Assembly (NCBI GenBank): GCA_027922465.2
Contig: BQMF02000122.1
Location: forward strand, 62,001 to 126,000
From: Turritopsis dohrnii
Taxonomy: Eukaryota; Cnidaria; Hydrozoa; Anthoathecata; Oceaniidae
Length of the DNA stretch: 64,000 nt
Reading direction: 5' to 3'
Shown here: positions 1 to 11,041 of the stretch, piece after piece
Layout of the letters: the number at the start of each line of letters is the position of its first letter
Position numbering within the stretch: position 1 is the stretch's first letter
Notes under the pieces: generated by a model
What the model was told of the DNA's origin: nothing
The model's input: only the letters and a program-made list of their open reading frames with translations
The model's database searches: none
Program-made: the position numbers and the translations under genes

Positions 1-1930
1 GAGAATGAATAGTCGGAGATGGTAGAAGTTGCCATTAATGGAGTGCCAACAAAGATAAGAGTGGATTCAGGTTGCCCAAAAGTATTGATTTCTGAAGCCA
101 TTTACAAAACCTTCAGACACACAAGACAAGCTCAGGCTGGTAGGACCACAAAATCATTGGTCCACGTAGTAAAAGGGCATCAAGTCGAGCCATTGTTGGG
201 CTTAGAAGCATCAACCGCCTTGGGTATTCTTGGTATCCACCCAGGTGGGACACCAGTCAACATTAGATTCCAGCCGATACACAGGAAATCATTGACAAAT
301 ACCCAGATGTGTTCATGGGTATTGGAAAGTTCGCCAACTCAGAGGTGGATTTCCATGTTGATGAAGCAGCGAAGCCTTTTGTACAACGAGAAGGGATCAA
401 GGGATCTATAGGGATCAAGTATCAGCACACTTAAAAGAGCTTAAGGACAACGACGTCATAGAAGGTCCATTGGATCCAGATGTTCTAATGGATTGGTTGT
501 GGAACATAGAGATCACAGAAAAGAAGGCGTCGGGACAAATACCAATGAACGTTGATATGTGGTATGCTATTAAGTGGCAATTAGGGAAAGCCATATACCT
601 GTCCCCACAGTCAACACACTCCAACATAAGCTCAACTGGGCTACAGTATTTTCGTGACTGCTTCCAAGTTAGATTTACGTCACTCTTCCATCAAGTAATC
701 CTCAGAGAGAAGTCACGGCAAAACAAATATCTACACACACAAGCATATTTCGTTTCAAACGATTCGTTATCGGGGCTGGACCAGCTTCTCAAGAGTTTTA
801 CAAACTCCCTCGCCGTGAAATAGCTGGCATGGAGGGAGTTATACAAATCAAAGATGATTTGTTAATTCATGGAGATGACCAGTTACCTTGAGGTTGGACA
901 AATGCCTCTTGGGAACAGATGAAAAGCTTTCTTCAGATGTGCCAATACAAACCACAATTTATGTTTGGCAATGAAGAAAGGTAGTGACTTACGATCCATG
1001 TTGTGAAAGGACGTTCGATTTCATTGGTCCATGGAATGCCAGACCACATTTGAATAAATTGAAAGCAGGTCATGGCACACTGGGCACCGAATCGTGCGAC
1101 CCAGCTGATAATAGATCCAGGACCAATGGGTATAGCAGCTACCTTATAGCAGAGAAACCCATCAATCAATAGATGGCATACGATAAATTATAGCAGTAGA
1201 TCACTAACAGCCACGGAGCAGAGATATGCAGCAATCGAGGGAGAGAGCTTGGCTATTTTGAAGAATGTATTTGTATGGCCAGGAGTTCTCTATCTTCACT
1301 GATCATCAACAACTTGTGCCGGTGTATAACAATCCAAAGAAGCAAGCACCTGCTAGGATTGAGAATCACAGATTGAAACTGCAGGGATATCGATTCACAG
1401 TTTTCTATGAAAGAGGAGAAGAAAACACAGCAGATTACAACAGCAGACATCCATTACCTCATACTGACAAGGACGAGGACAACAATGACATGATGTTCGT
1501 GAATGCCGTGATTGATGCTGGTTTGCCAGACGCACTTACCCTGTCAATGGTGCAGAAAGCAATGAATGAAGATACAGTACTTGCTAAGTTAAAGTATTGT
1601 ATTTTGACCAAAGGTTATATACCACATACAGGGAAGGAGTAACAGCCGTGCCAACATGTATTTTCAAAGTTGTTAGTAGCACAGCAGGTTTTAAGAGGGA
1701 CACGTTTCGTGATACCTGAATCGCTTCAAGCAGATGTGTTGGCGTTCTCTTACAAGGGGCATAAAGCAGTGACGAAAATGAAAAGTTATCTCCAATTAAA
1801 ATTAGTGAGTTAGATTAGAAGTGTGAAAAGATGACAGAGTTAAAAAGACAATAGAAAATGTGAAGAGCAAATGTAAAGTATGAATAAGGGAAAGATTAAA
1901 GACAGATGAAAGAAAGATAAAAGAAAAGAA
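1..1930 (+). pseudogene. Ty3/Gypsy-type retrotransposon pol remnant, cut by the window start
   Basis: Order of domains is protease, reverse transcriptase, RNase H, integrase zinc finger, as in Ty3/Gypsy pol. Near position 70 the protease active site reads VDSGCPKVLIS and is followed by a PLLGL flap-end motif. RT pieces follow: DVIEGPLDP near 455-480, EKKASGQIPMNVDM near 520-560, and IKDDLLIHGDD near 845-880, which sits where the catalytic YxDD box belongs. RNase H reads SLTATEQRYAAIEGESLAI then FTDHQQL and DYNSRHPL (1200-1450). From 1690 a HEGH-like zinc-finger start (FSYKGHKAVTKM) is followed by a degenerate CKxC near 1870. Several frameshifts and stops break the frame, so the copy is dead. 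No LTR is visible. The 5' part lies outside the window and integrase is truncated at about 1930. Confidence 0.8.
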
Positions 1931-1948
1931 AAAAGAAAGAAAGGAAAA

Positions 1949-2574
1949 TTACACCGACAATGTTTTCCCTATGTACTTTACTTGAGTGTTAAGATTAGGA
2001 TTTTCCCACCCAATATGAAGTCCCTCCTTAAGTTTAAGTTGCCATTTAGTTTGTGCATTATCGATGATTTTAAAACAATTAGGACTTACTTTATCAAAAC
2101 AATCTTCCTTTTCCCTGATATGTTTAAAAATATGAGAGTTCTTATCTGTTTTTAAATGTTCACTAATCCGTTGTCCAAAATGTTTCGTGGTTTCAATAAA
2201 ACAAGCGTTACAGCTTGTACAGTTAAATTTATAGACAACATTAGATTTAAGATTTAAAGGAACTTTGTCTTTAGTTGAAAACAGACTACCAATTTTAAAG
2301 GATGTGAAAATTATTTTTACGGATTGTGTTTTACAGTATTTTTAACGATGTTGTTAATTTTTCTTTTAAAGATGTCAGAATGTTTGCCTACGTAAGGTAA
2401 TTTAAAGAAACAAGCTTCGTTTAATGTTTCTTTAGGTTCGTCTGCTTTGTACATTTTATTCAAATCCTGTTCTATTAATTCATCAGTTAATTTGACAGGA
2501 TAAAGATTTTGTCTTAGTATATCTTTAACTTTATTGAGATCGTTATGAAAACCTAGCCAAGTGTTGTAAATTTT
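1949..2574 (-). pseudogene. Penelope-like retroelement remnant: RT linker plus GIY-YIG endonuclease
   Basis: Read on the minus strand from 2574 to a TAA at 1949, this gives the C-terminal part of a Penelope-like element. It contains the linker (WLGFHNDLNKVKDIL, LPYVGKHSDIF) and a GIY-YIG endonuclease-like domain: VVYKFNCTSCNACFI, ETTKHFGQRISEHL, SHIFKHI, and a LKEGLHIGWENPNLN tail. In the canonical family the CxxC-xxxYIG block precedes the conserved Arg/His segment; here YIG has decayed to FIE. One single-base frameshift lies near 2320-2340. The RT core is missing; the element abuts the Gypsy remnant on one side and LINE-A on the other. Confidence 0.65.
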
Positions 2575-2582
2575 GAAAGTTT

Positions 2583-2604
2583 GGCTCTGTAATCCCAGTC
2601 TTTA
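2583..2604 (+). pseudogene. Upstream piece of LINE-A, separated by Harbinger-1
   Basis: These bases encode VIPVF in the frame that resumes at 5410 with KNCVDQSNP and NYRPISLL, the start of the LINE reverse transcriptase fingers. Removing Harbinger-1 and one TTA copy rejoins the frame exactly. The 5' end of this LINE is lost at about 2580, next to the Penelope remnant. Confidence 0.7.
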
Positions 2605-2845
2605 AGCCGGGTTCACATTTATGTAATTTTGTTACATAAGGCCCAAATTTCATTCATTCTCTGACCTTATGTAGCGCATAAGAAAACAAACATAAGGCAA
2701 AACATAAGAATTTTCGCAAATGTGGCCATTTACATAAAGTCTTATGTATTTCTTATGTGTTACATAAGGTCTTATGTTCAAAAACCTTATGAACAAAAAG
2801 TTTTGTTCATAAGGTTTTGTACATAAGCGTTACATAAGAAAGAAA
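2605..2845. repeat. Subterminal ACATAAG / CTTATGT motif array of Harbinger-1
   Basis: At least a dozen copies of CATAAG or its complement CTTATG lie in the left 240 bp in both orientations, often with an A or T beside them (ACATAAGG, CCTTATG). At least five more lie in the right 140 bp (5290-5400). Such arrays are where the Myb/MADF partner or transposase binds in Harbinger elements; binding here is inferred. Confidence 0.7.
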
Positions 2846-2948
2846 AAGGAAAAAACGTTCGATTGTAATTAAAACGTTCGATTGTACAATAAAAACACGT
2901 TCGATTATAAACTTTATGATAAAAATTGTTTACGTTCTTATATGCAAC

Positions 2949-3794
2949 ATGGGTGAGGAATTGGCAATAACTGTACAGCAATACCCTGTCTTGTTTGATA
3001 AATCAAACAAAGAATTCCATCGGAAAGATGTGAAGAGAAATGCTTGGAAAGCCGTAGCAGACCAAATGGGAATGGAAAACGGTGAGTTATTTTGCTTTGT
3101 TTTTAAAAATCTATTCAGGAAATGTTTGTATCAATCCTCCCAAGAATTTCAAGTTCATTTTTTGTCTTGCAGGAGAGGAGGCAGAAAAAGCCTTCCAAAA
3201 ATTACGTGATCGCTATACACGGGCAAAAAAGACATACCGAGAGGGCTCAAAGTCTGGAACTTCATCAAAATCAATGGAGAGTGCGCGGACAAAGCTTGAT
3301 AGCTTGAAATTTATGACATGGTTAGAGGATTATATTCAAGAAAATCTAGATCAAACATAGCTCTCGAGAATTCAACAGAAAGTGTTTACGAATATGAAGA
3401 AGATTCAGAAGCTGACGAAAATGACAACTCGTTAGACATGGAAGCGCAACCAATGGAAAAAGCAATAAAGTCTACAAAGATACCAAACCATGAGAGTACC
3501 AGCGTTAAAAGCACGAAGATCTCAAAAAAAAGAAAAGCTGACGACGAAGATGAAGAATTAAGCCTTATCAGATCTGTTGCGGCCAAAGCTATCAAAGATG
3601 AAGATCGTTTTGATATTTTTAGCAAATATATTGCAAACAAGATGAGGAAACTAGGGGAAACTCTGTCCAATGATGCTATCGATAATATCGAATTGGCAAT
3701 AACTTCACTGCTTGTGCAATCGAAACAGCAACATTACAATACAACAACTCAAGCATCAAATGATGTTTCATACTTAGATATGCTGAACAATTGA
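2949..3794 (+). pseudogene. Harbinger-1 accessory DNA-binding protein (MADF/Myb-SANT-like), one frameshift
   Basis: I chose the start at 2949 (MGEELAITVQQYPVLFDK), where the MADF-like domain begins. Exon 1 ends at 3081 before GTGAGT; the acceptor TTTGTCTTGCAG ends at 3172 and the frame continues as GEEAEKAFQKLRDRYTRAKK. The three-helix domain has the conserved NAWKAVA, LRDRYTR and MTWLEDYI positions. The first frame then stops at 3360. From about 3355 the reading continues one frame over as an acidic and Lys-rich C-terminal half (KKRKADDEDEELS) ending YLDMLNN at 3794. A single missing base near ATCAAACATAGC explains the switch. The partner of a Harbinger nuclease imports it into the nucleus and binds the ends; this copy would make only the domain. 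Confidence 0.75.
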
Positions 3795-3906
3795 ATAGAG
3801 TTTATTTGTTTTATTTTCATGTTTTATTTCTACAGTACCTCAAAAGTTATTGTAATATCTTTACACAATAACAATAAAGCTTTCCTCGTTTTAATGTCTT
3901 CATTAA

Positions 3907-5251
3907 TCATTCACTCCCAGTCCTTCTAATATAATTGAGTTGCCAAGAAAGTGAACCTTCGCTTACAAAGTAATTCGACAGATTTTCTCGAGTCTGGATC
4001 GCAGTAGCAGCGTATCTGCTATTCCTTACTCGTCTTATGGGTCTCAAATTACTTCCGCCGATCTCAGAACGCCAGCTTCCTTCAATTAATTTACCTGAAC
4101 TGCTTTCATTATCCACAAAGCCCGAAGGAGTATAGGTGGCATTATCTGTTTTTCGCAGATAGTTGTGTAAGGCGACGGTAGCAAGAATGATTTTCTCCAC
4201 TTTTTCCGGTGCAGCATTTATAGGAGTTTGAAAAACCCTCCAACGAGAAACTAATATGCCAAACGTATTTTCAATTATTCGCCGGGCTCTTGATAGTCGA
4301 TAGTTGAAAATCTTTCTCCTTTCGTTTGTTAGAGCTTTCCCAGAAAAAGGTCGCATTAGCCAGTTTTGAAGAGGGAAAATCTCGTCTCCAACTAGGAAAT
4401 ATGGGAATTCATTATCAGTCCCTTCAATAAGCTCCGATTCGGGAACACCCATTTGGTTTCTTTCAAACATTTTGCCCATGTTTGAATTTTTCAACACACC
4501 ACTGTCATTATTGGACCCATATTCACCAACATCAACCAGCGAAAAGCAGTATCGAGCATCACAGATGGCAAGTAAGACCACACTAAAAAAACCTTTATAA
4601 TTGTGCCATAAAGTACCAGTATTCGCAGGTTTCCTGATGCAAACGTGTTTACCATCCAATGCCCCAATACAATGAGGCATATTCCAAAATTCCGAAAAGT
4701 CATTGGAAATTTTTTTCCAGTGTTCAGGTGAAGAAGGTGGTTTAACATACTCAGCTAAAACATCCCAAAGAGCTGAGCATACTTCAAAAATGATGCAATT
4801 TATTGTTGATCTTCCTAATTTGAAAGAAAATGCTAAGTCGCGTTGACTGTTTCCAGTTGCTAGATATCTCAAGGTTACTGCTAGCCTCTCTTCTGTGGAA
4901 ATTGGAACTCGACAGCGAAATTCTTTTGATATCTTTGGCCTTAGAAGGTCGGCTAATTGATCGAATCTTTCAGGCGACATCCTAACGTATCTGAAAAAAA
5001 GTTCATTTAGTGTTATACTAAACTTTCTAAAATTGAAACATTTCGAACATACTGTTAACTTACTGGAAAAATCCCCTCCGATCAGTTGATCTGGACAACT
5101 GTAAGATAGTTTGGTAAGCTCCAAGCTCTGACCTTGCAGCGTTAATTGGTTTAACCCACATTCTTTTACTCTTCACGATGTTTCTTGTTCTTCTCCTGCT
5201 TCTTATCAGGAGAAGCAAAGTAAGTAATTGACGTTTGTTGACGACCGCCAT
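3907..5251 (-). CDS. Harbinger-1 DDE nuclease/transposase (HARBI1-like), two exons, intact
   Basis: Exon 1 runs 5251-5064 (MAVVNKRQLLTLLLL, then RMWVKPINAAR). A GTAAGT donor follows, the acceptor is TTTTTTTCAG, and exon 2 runs 4990-3907. The junction codon CA|A keeps phase and gives FFQYVRMSPERFDQL, the usual Harbinger N-terminal joint. Total 423 residues, normal for the family. Catalytic blocks: IGALDGKHV (first Asp), a second acidic block at DVGEYGSNNDSGV, VGDEIFPL (Asp) followed by LMRPF, and SRARRIIENTFGILVSRWRVF with the Glu. A helix-turn-helix-like segment (GNSQRDLAFSFKLGRSTI) precedes the core. No stop or frameshift was found, so this copy could be functional, though its partner is broken. 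Confidence 0.88.
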
Positions 5252-5409
5252 CTTGTCTGTCTCATACAAAATGGTTATGTGTGATAAAGTCACATAAATG
5301 TGAACAAAAGTGTACATAAGGTTTTTTCTACATAAGACCTTATGCAAAAATACATAACATAACAAAACATAACGCCTTATGTAAAATGTGCATAAATGTG
5401 AACCAGGCT

Positions 5410-6775
5410 TTAAAAATTGTGTTGATCAATCTAATCCATGAAATTACAGACCAATTAGTCTCCTATCAGTTATGAGTTAAGTTTTTGAGGCCTTTATCAA
5501 TAATGCTCTTGTTAATCACCTTGAATCAAATAACCTCTTCTCAGCTTCTCAATATGGCTTTCGCTCCAACGCTCAACTGCTGACCACCTTACAGTGATAA
5601 CTGATAGAATATACACTGCATTAGATAAATCTGGGGAGGCACGAGCTGTTGCTCTTGACATATCCAAGGCATTGGATAAAGTATGGCATACTGGTCTTTT
5701 GAAAAAGCTTGCTGCATATGGAGTTAAGGGTCTCCTTTATAATATCATTTGTTCCTTCCTTTATAATCAACCAAAATAAGGTTGTTTCAGATGGGCAATC
5801 ATCATCGACACATTCCCTCAATGCAGGAGTTCCCCAAAGTTCTGTCCTTGGACCAACCCTTTTTCTTCTTTTCATCAATGATCTGCCTGATGACATTATT
5901 TCCAAGCTTGCCATCTATGCTGATGATTCAATCGTCTATTCCTGTATTCCTAAATCAGATTTGTTCAGCCAGGTAGAAATGGCAGGCGAAATTGAGTTTG
6001 ATCTGCAATCTATAGTTGAGTGGGGAGAGAAATGGCTGGTCACATTCAATTCCGCAAAAACCAAACTTCTATCTGTAAATCATACTAAAGATCCCTTTTT
6101 ACCGTCAGTTTCCATGAATGGCACCTAGTTGGAAGAAAACAACTCCTTTCATCTCCTCGACATCACTTTTTCACAAGACTTCTCCTGGCACTCCTACCCT
6201 CGATGAAGGTGGGCTTCCTTCTTTGTGCAAGAGCTTACTTCAGCCCTGATGCCATTCTTTACCTTAATAAATCCACTATTCAACTTTGTATCGAGTATTG
6301 TTGCCATATCTGGGGTGGTGCACCCTCTGATTCTCTAAACCTTTTAGATCGTATCCAGAAAAGAATCTGTAATGCTATTGGTGATGAACTTGCAAGTTAA
6401 CTTGACACACTCTCCCACCACAGATCTGCCACAGATCTGTGGCGTCTCTTTGCCTCTTTTATAAATACTTTTACGGAAAATGTTCAACTGAGCTCTCTTC
6501 TCTCATCCCTGCATTAAAAACTTTCAAGGAAACACAAGATTTTCATCTAATTGCCATGATCACACTGTCAGCATCCCAAAATCATCAAAAGATTTTTACC
6601 AACAAAGTTTCATTCCTCACTTCTCTACTCTCTGGAATTCTTTACCCCAGTCTGTTTTTCCTTCCCATTATAATCTTCAACACTTTAAATGTAATGTTCA
6701 TTGTCACCTTTCCTCTTCGTACCTAAATACACAAAAGTGGTTTTAAACCTTGTATTGAGTGACTAATTAAAAAAA
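5410..6775 (+). pseudogene. LINE-A (Jockey-type non-LTR retrotransposon) RT and C-terminus, 5' truncated
   Basis: Reverse transcriptase blocks in order: NYRPISLLSV, QYGFRS, LDISKALDKVWH (Asp), [35 protein letters not shown] (catalytic YADD), [15 protein letters not shown]-terminal region follows with YCCHIWGGAPSDSLNLLDRIQKR and IPRTSTLWNSLP-like blocks. At least five frameshifts or stops break it. The 3' end is near 6775, after TTGTATTGAGTGACTAATT and a short A run. The same 3' end recurs at 54312-54610, so the family has at least two copies here. The first bases follow directly after the right TTA of Harbinger-1. Confidence 0.82.
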
Positions 6776-7294
6776 CATAAAATTTTCCTGGTCCAACATA
6801 CTCAAATGAATTTAATATAAACAAACAAGATGGGGGATATATACATGTCCCGTCCTTCTTTTAAGTTTCTTCTTTATATATGAACGGAATATTTTGTTCT
6901 CAATTTATAACATAGTCCTTAAATCGGATAGGTTGTGTCTTGGGCTGAGTTGATACTGGTGTACCTGGTAAAATGGAGGTGCTGCTGGATTGGCGGATGT
7001 AGTATTGTCAGGCGGTGGTGAAGGTGATGAAGGTGGTGATATTGAATGGCTGCGCTTGTCAATCCCTGTTGCTGTCGCAACTGTGGTGACTGTTTATTGA
7101 CGTCATTAGTAACCTTGGAGGCGACACTTTATCGATAGGTAATTTCTGGGTGTGATCTTTGACTCTTCAGAGCAATTTTCTGTTTCGTAAGGTGGAATGT
7201 TACATTTTGAAATCTCCCGCGGGCAGACAATTTAATTGTTATTAACTTATTGATTGGCTCATGTGCACATTAATAACAAATCAGAGCAAATATG
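6776..7294. other. Noncoding stretch, nothing recognised
   Basis: AT-rich sequence between the 3' end of LINE-A and a Helitron. It contains a short G-rich patch near 6960-7060 (GGTGGTGAAGGTG repeats) but no supported gene or element end. Confidence 0.5.
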
Positions 7295-8163
7295 TCTATA
7301 TATTAATAGCCGATTCTCTGTTTGTTTGTGCGTTTGTTTGTAAGTCACGCAAAATGGTAGATTAAGTTATGAGCAAAATTATTTCTTTTTTTTGTGTGCG
7401 ACGTGAGTTCGAAGCAAATACATTGCAACCCCAATCGAACGTGACTTTTTTTGGCTGATGAACTAATAGGAATAACGTTTTGTTTTTATCATTATTGTTA
7501 GTTTTATATTCCATGTTGACTTGGCTTTGAAAACAGTACATCAACTAAATACAAAGAAACTAACTGATTAAACATTTTGGACAAAAAGCAGCAACGGCAG
7601 AACGTGGCAGCATATGTTCGGTTTGCCACTAACTCTTGCCTGACTGTCTGAGACGGGTGAACTTTTTTTTGAGCAATCAAAATGTTTAAAAACCGATAGG
7701 TAAAAAAAGAGTATCATATCAAAACAAAATATTTTTTTTTTTTTTTTGCTTTTGTCATAATAGTTGTCTTTAATCGATTTCTTTTAATCTATTTTATTTT
7801 ATATCAGATCGAACGTTTTTTTTTATTCACTTGATTCATTTAGCACGTGCCTTTTCTTCTCTCCTCCCGTGTGATCTTTTTAAGAAGAGAAACCATTTCC
7901 CCCTTACGTTTGATAGCACCCATGTTAGAGCGCGTAACTTTTTTAAAACAAAAGTTAATAAAAAGTTGAAACTTTCTCTCTATACGTTTTGAGTGTATTG
8001 TTACACTGATAAAAGATTGGTTTTACCAGAAGTTGTGACTTCGAATCTGCTTCTGGTTGAACACAAGTTGTACAAGCCGTTTATAAGGAAATTTGACGTT
8101 TATTGATACAGTGATACAGAGCAGGTGGACATGGGCGGCGAGCGACGCCGCCTTGGCGGCTAG
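7295..8163 (+). mobile_element. Non-autonomous Helitron (Helitron-2a)
   Basis: It starts with TCTATATATTAATAGCCG and ends ...GGCGGCTAG followed by T, matching the Helitron rules of a 5' TC and a 3' CTRR. The 3' end has the expected hairpin, GGCGGC-gagcgac-GCCGCC, a few bases before CTAG. No inverted repeats and no target duplication are seen. The 869-bp body has no Rep or helicase coding and is nearly the same as the inverted copy at 11042-11892. The base before TC is G rather than the usual A, so that flank has probably mutated. Confidence 0.75.
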
Positions 8164-8346
8164 TATATATTATATTTACAAGAATATATAAAATTACAAC
8201 TGCAAACTCTTATATTAAAATCTAAAAACAAGGTTAAAGCTGAAATACAGATCAATAAAAAAATAAATTAATAAATTAATAAATAATAATTAATAAATGA
8301 CTATACAAACATAGCATTCAAATAATAGTCAGACGGTTTCAAAAAC

Positions 8347-10130
8347 TCAACCACACCTAGAAAAATCGTAAGCAAGAGCAAAATCGTCCACTGGAAGAGC
8401 TTTCTCTGAAGTGAAAGGTCTTTCATGTGAACGACTTCCTCTGATACATAGCAAAGAAGAACGTAAGATTAAAAGGGGCAATCTACATCGAATGATAGAG
8501 ATTATCTTCTTGTGTCTTTCCCCCGTCTTCACAGCTATTTTTTCAGCAATATGTTTATGAAATGTAGAGGATTCTCCACTCTGACTCTCACAGACAGAGA
8601 AAACTAATGGAGTAATGGAGTAGTGCCATGCTCTACATTCATAATTCTGTTGTTATAATTGCATTTCTTTTCACGTTCATGTTTTTCTAAAATTTTTTCA
8701 ATAGATGTAGAGATTTGAGATTCTGCGTTTGTGTTCGTCTCCCGAATATCAAAATACGCTGAACCCATACTCTTCTATTGGTAGCACTGTGAGCCAGATG
8801 TCCCTTTTTGTTTTCCTTCGTAAACAGCTCTACGTGTTTTCGGTGGTAATACACTCTCGATTCTAGAGCGTCGAATAGGGATGGAAGAAAAGATCGATTA
8901 AGTAAGTTTCCATATTGGGTATTGTTCTGATGAAGTATGTAAACTTATGCACTTGACCATGGATAAAAGCAGCGTATGCTGCCTGCGTTTGAGATTTTGC
9001 TATTTGCGACAGCTTTTCAATTTCATTGCATCATGTGTTTACCTTTTCTTGAACATATCTATCACGAAATGTATCACTTCCAAGAGCAGCTCCAAGATGA
9101 CGTTGGCCCTCGGTTGTGATTTGAATTTCAGTGTTTGTGAAGAAGTTTTCAGCTTTATCCTTCAGATCGTAATGTTTCAATATCAGCCACGATTTTTTCT
9201 CGTTGACATAGTACCCAAACTTTTGACCCTCTTTTATCACTTCTTCCCACCACGCTCTTAAGTGGTTTAAATCGCCAGCACCTGCAATATCATCAGCCAA
9301 GCAAACGTCTTTCACACTGAAGAAGTGATCTCTAAGGGAACAAAGTAATGGAGTAATACCCAGGGCATAAAAATACATTATAAGGTTGTCACCTTGTGTG
9401 GTCCCTTCGGTTGACATTATAAGGTTTTTTCCTAGAACTATCAGATCTTGGTACGTATTGATAAGGGTCGTAGCAAAATGTGGACACATTATTTGTACGT
9501 TATGGAGGGCTACAAGCCTGTTCAAACTATTGAATGCGTTACTAGTGTCGACTGTTTCATCGTGTTGGAAAATGGCTCTCATTGCGTGAATAGCCGGTTC
9601 TGACCCACCTTGAAGACCAGTGGCGGTTTATAAGGGTCCAGCTACTTCCTGGATATCTGATTTTATCACCCATACTATCGATTTTCCAATAATTCTTCGA
9701 AGCACCTCTCCAACGCCAATTGGTCGGACACCAGGATTCTTATTCAATGGTATTAAGCGACATGATACAAGAGATTCTAGTGATTTCGGGTCGGTGATTT
9801 CAGTTGCTAATTTTCGTGACAATACAGCAATTTGTTCTCTAAGTAATTTGTTTTCGTTTTTATATTTACTACTTGTCAATAGGTGTCGATATTGATCAGC
9901 ATCTAGTTGTGACGGTCCTCCAGCTCCTTTCGTAACACATGCAGCTTTGAAGTTCATTCCTTCGTGAATTTCATCGTAGTAGGTGGGTATCAATTTTTCA
10001 ATGGGACCATTCAGAAGCGAATTCTCGATTACGGGTGCCGCTGGCGGATGTTTCTTTTGTAACTCATAAAGGATAGTTTCATTAACATCATGAACTCCAT
10101 TATCACATTCGGTAGTTAGTAGGTAATAAC
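8347..10130 (-). pseudogene. Decayed reverse transcriptase of an unusual retroelement family
   Basis: Read from 10130 down, the N-terminal part has KHPPAAPVIENSLL and CRLIPLNKNPGVRPIGVGEVLRR, an RT finger motif. After an in-frame TAA near 9629 come DTSNAFNSLNRLVALHNV (the DxxxAF box), EGTTQGDNLIMYFYALG (the QGD box) and VCLADDIAGAG, where the catalytic box is LADD instead of YADD. A GQRHLGAALGSDTF block follows. Downstream the frame is broken, but a C-terminal block at 8532-8347 (ISIIRCRLPLLILRSSLLCIRGSRS) is recognisable. I recall similar proteins in cnidarian and other invertebrate genomes but cannot name the retroelement class; there is no endonuclease, integrase or LTR here. Several frameshifts mean it is not functional. 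Confidence 0.6.
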
Positions 10131-10190
10131 GAATCAGATGTGTTATGGAGACTATCAAGTTTGCATAATTTTTTTCGTAAGCTATCAAAT

Positions 10191-10475
10191 ATGGCGGAGC
10201 AAGATAATGATACAAAGGACCTTACAGATTTTGATATTGAAATTGATAAAAATTTACCAATATGCTTTGAGGAATTACATAAATATAATGGTTTTGAGAG
10301 TGTGGAAGTTGAAGTTGAAGTTTCCACTGAAATAAACTTGGAAGATTTTGATGATGTCGATGATTTATATCTGCCGACTTTGCCTTTTATACAGTTTATT
10401 GATGACGCTTCTGTGAAAACCAATATTTCACTTCCTTTCCAAGCAGAAACATCTGAAGCACCTAGGGTTTTTTAA
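10191..10475 (+). CDS. Small acidic ORF of unknown function, followed by a Cys/His finger remnant
   Basis: A 94-residue ORF starts at ATGGCGGAGCAA (10191) with a good context and is rich in Asp and Glu (VEVEVEVSTEINLEDFDDVDDLYLP). After its stop, 10476-10548 reads in the same frame as CVVCSHCYVKKSYYSKHVHIC, a C-x2-C ... H-x3-C finger-like pattern. The stop TAA at 10473-10475 may have split one longer protein. It is transcribed away from the decayed RT and ends near the 3' end of Helitron-3. No family recognised; it may be the start of a transposon-associated zinc-finger gene cut by the Helitron array. Confidence 0.35.
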   Translation: MAEQDNDTKDLTDFDIEIDKNLPICFEELHKYNGFESVEVEVEVSTEINLEDFDDVDDLYLPTLPFIQFIDDASVKTNISLPFQAETSEAPRVF

Positions 10476-10654
10476 TGTGTTGTATGTAGTCACTGTTATG
10501 TAAAAAAATCTTATTATAGTAAGCATGTTCATATCTGTAGTGAGTGATTATGTGTGGATGATCATTTCCGTGCATTTTTTTGTTTATTTCATTAGCTGTG
10601 ATTTAGGTACTCTGAAACACCAATACATCAGAAATTATTTGAAAATTTTTATGA

Positions 10655-11041
10655 CTAGCCGCCAAGGCGGCGTCGCTCGCCGCCAATGTCCAGCCTGTGT
10701 AGAGGTCACGAAAAATAAAATTAAAGAATTGGCAATGATAATTGTGCCCATGTTGTAGAGCTCCAAAAACCGATAAAAGAAATGTATGGGATCGTTTTGC
10801 TACGACCAACCGTTATGGAGATATTGTCGATCAAAAGTTTTGATGACGTCACAGACCCGTCCCCCAAAAAAATTAGACCCAAATTTTTTGTAACCCCATC
10901 GCCTGTATCGCGGACCACAAAAAACGTCAGTTATCCCTATTGGTTACCGAGATAATTTTCCCTAAACGTCGCATTCGATTAGGGTCTCAATACAATGGTT
11001 TCACACTGACGTGGCGCATAAGAAGAGAAATAATATATAGA
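10655..11041 (-). mobile_element. Short non-autonomous Helitron (Helitron-3), distal unit of a tandem array
   Basis: On the minus strand it begins TCTATATATTATTTCTC at 11041 and ends with GGCGGCTAG at 10655, followed by T. The 3' hairpin GGCGGC-gagcgac-GCCGCC precedes the CTAG. The 387-bp body contains a TGACGTCATCAAAA block (10838-10851) shared with Helitron-5 and with the remnant at 38701-38902. Its 5' TC directly follows the 3' end of Helitron-2b. Confidence 0.75.

Larger units (their letters stand above)
2605..5409. mobile_element. PIF/Harbinger DNA transposon (Harbinger-1), complete ends
   Basis: The ends are inverted: AGCCGGGTTCACATTTATG at the left and the complement of AGCCTGGTTCACATTTATG at the right, 18 of 19 matching. 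They are flanked by a 3-bp target duplication TTA (2602-2604 and 5410-5412), the signature of PIF elements. The flanks read through in one LINE frame once the element and one TTA are removed, which confirms the borders. Inside are two converging genes: a MADF-type DNA-binding partner on plus (2949-3794) and a two-exon DDE nuclease on minus (5251-3907), separated by about 110 bp holding polyadenylation-like AATAAA. Both subterminal regions are packed with an ACATAAG motif. The nuclease frame is intact but the partner has one frameshift. Confidence 0.92.
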
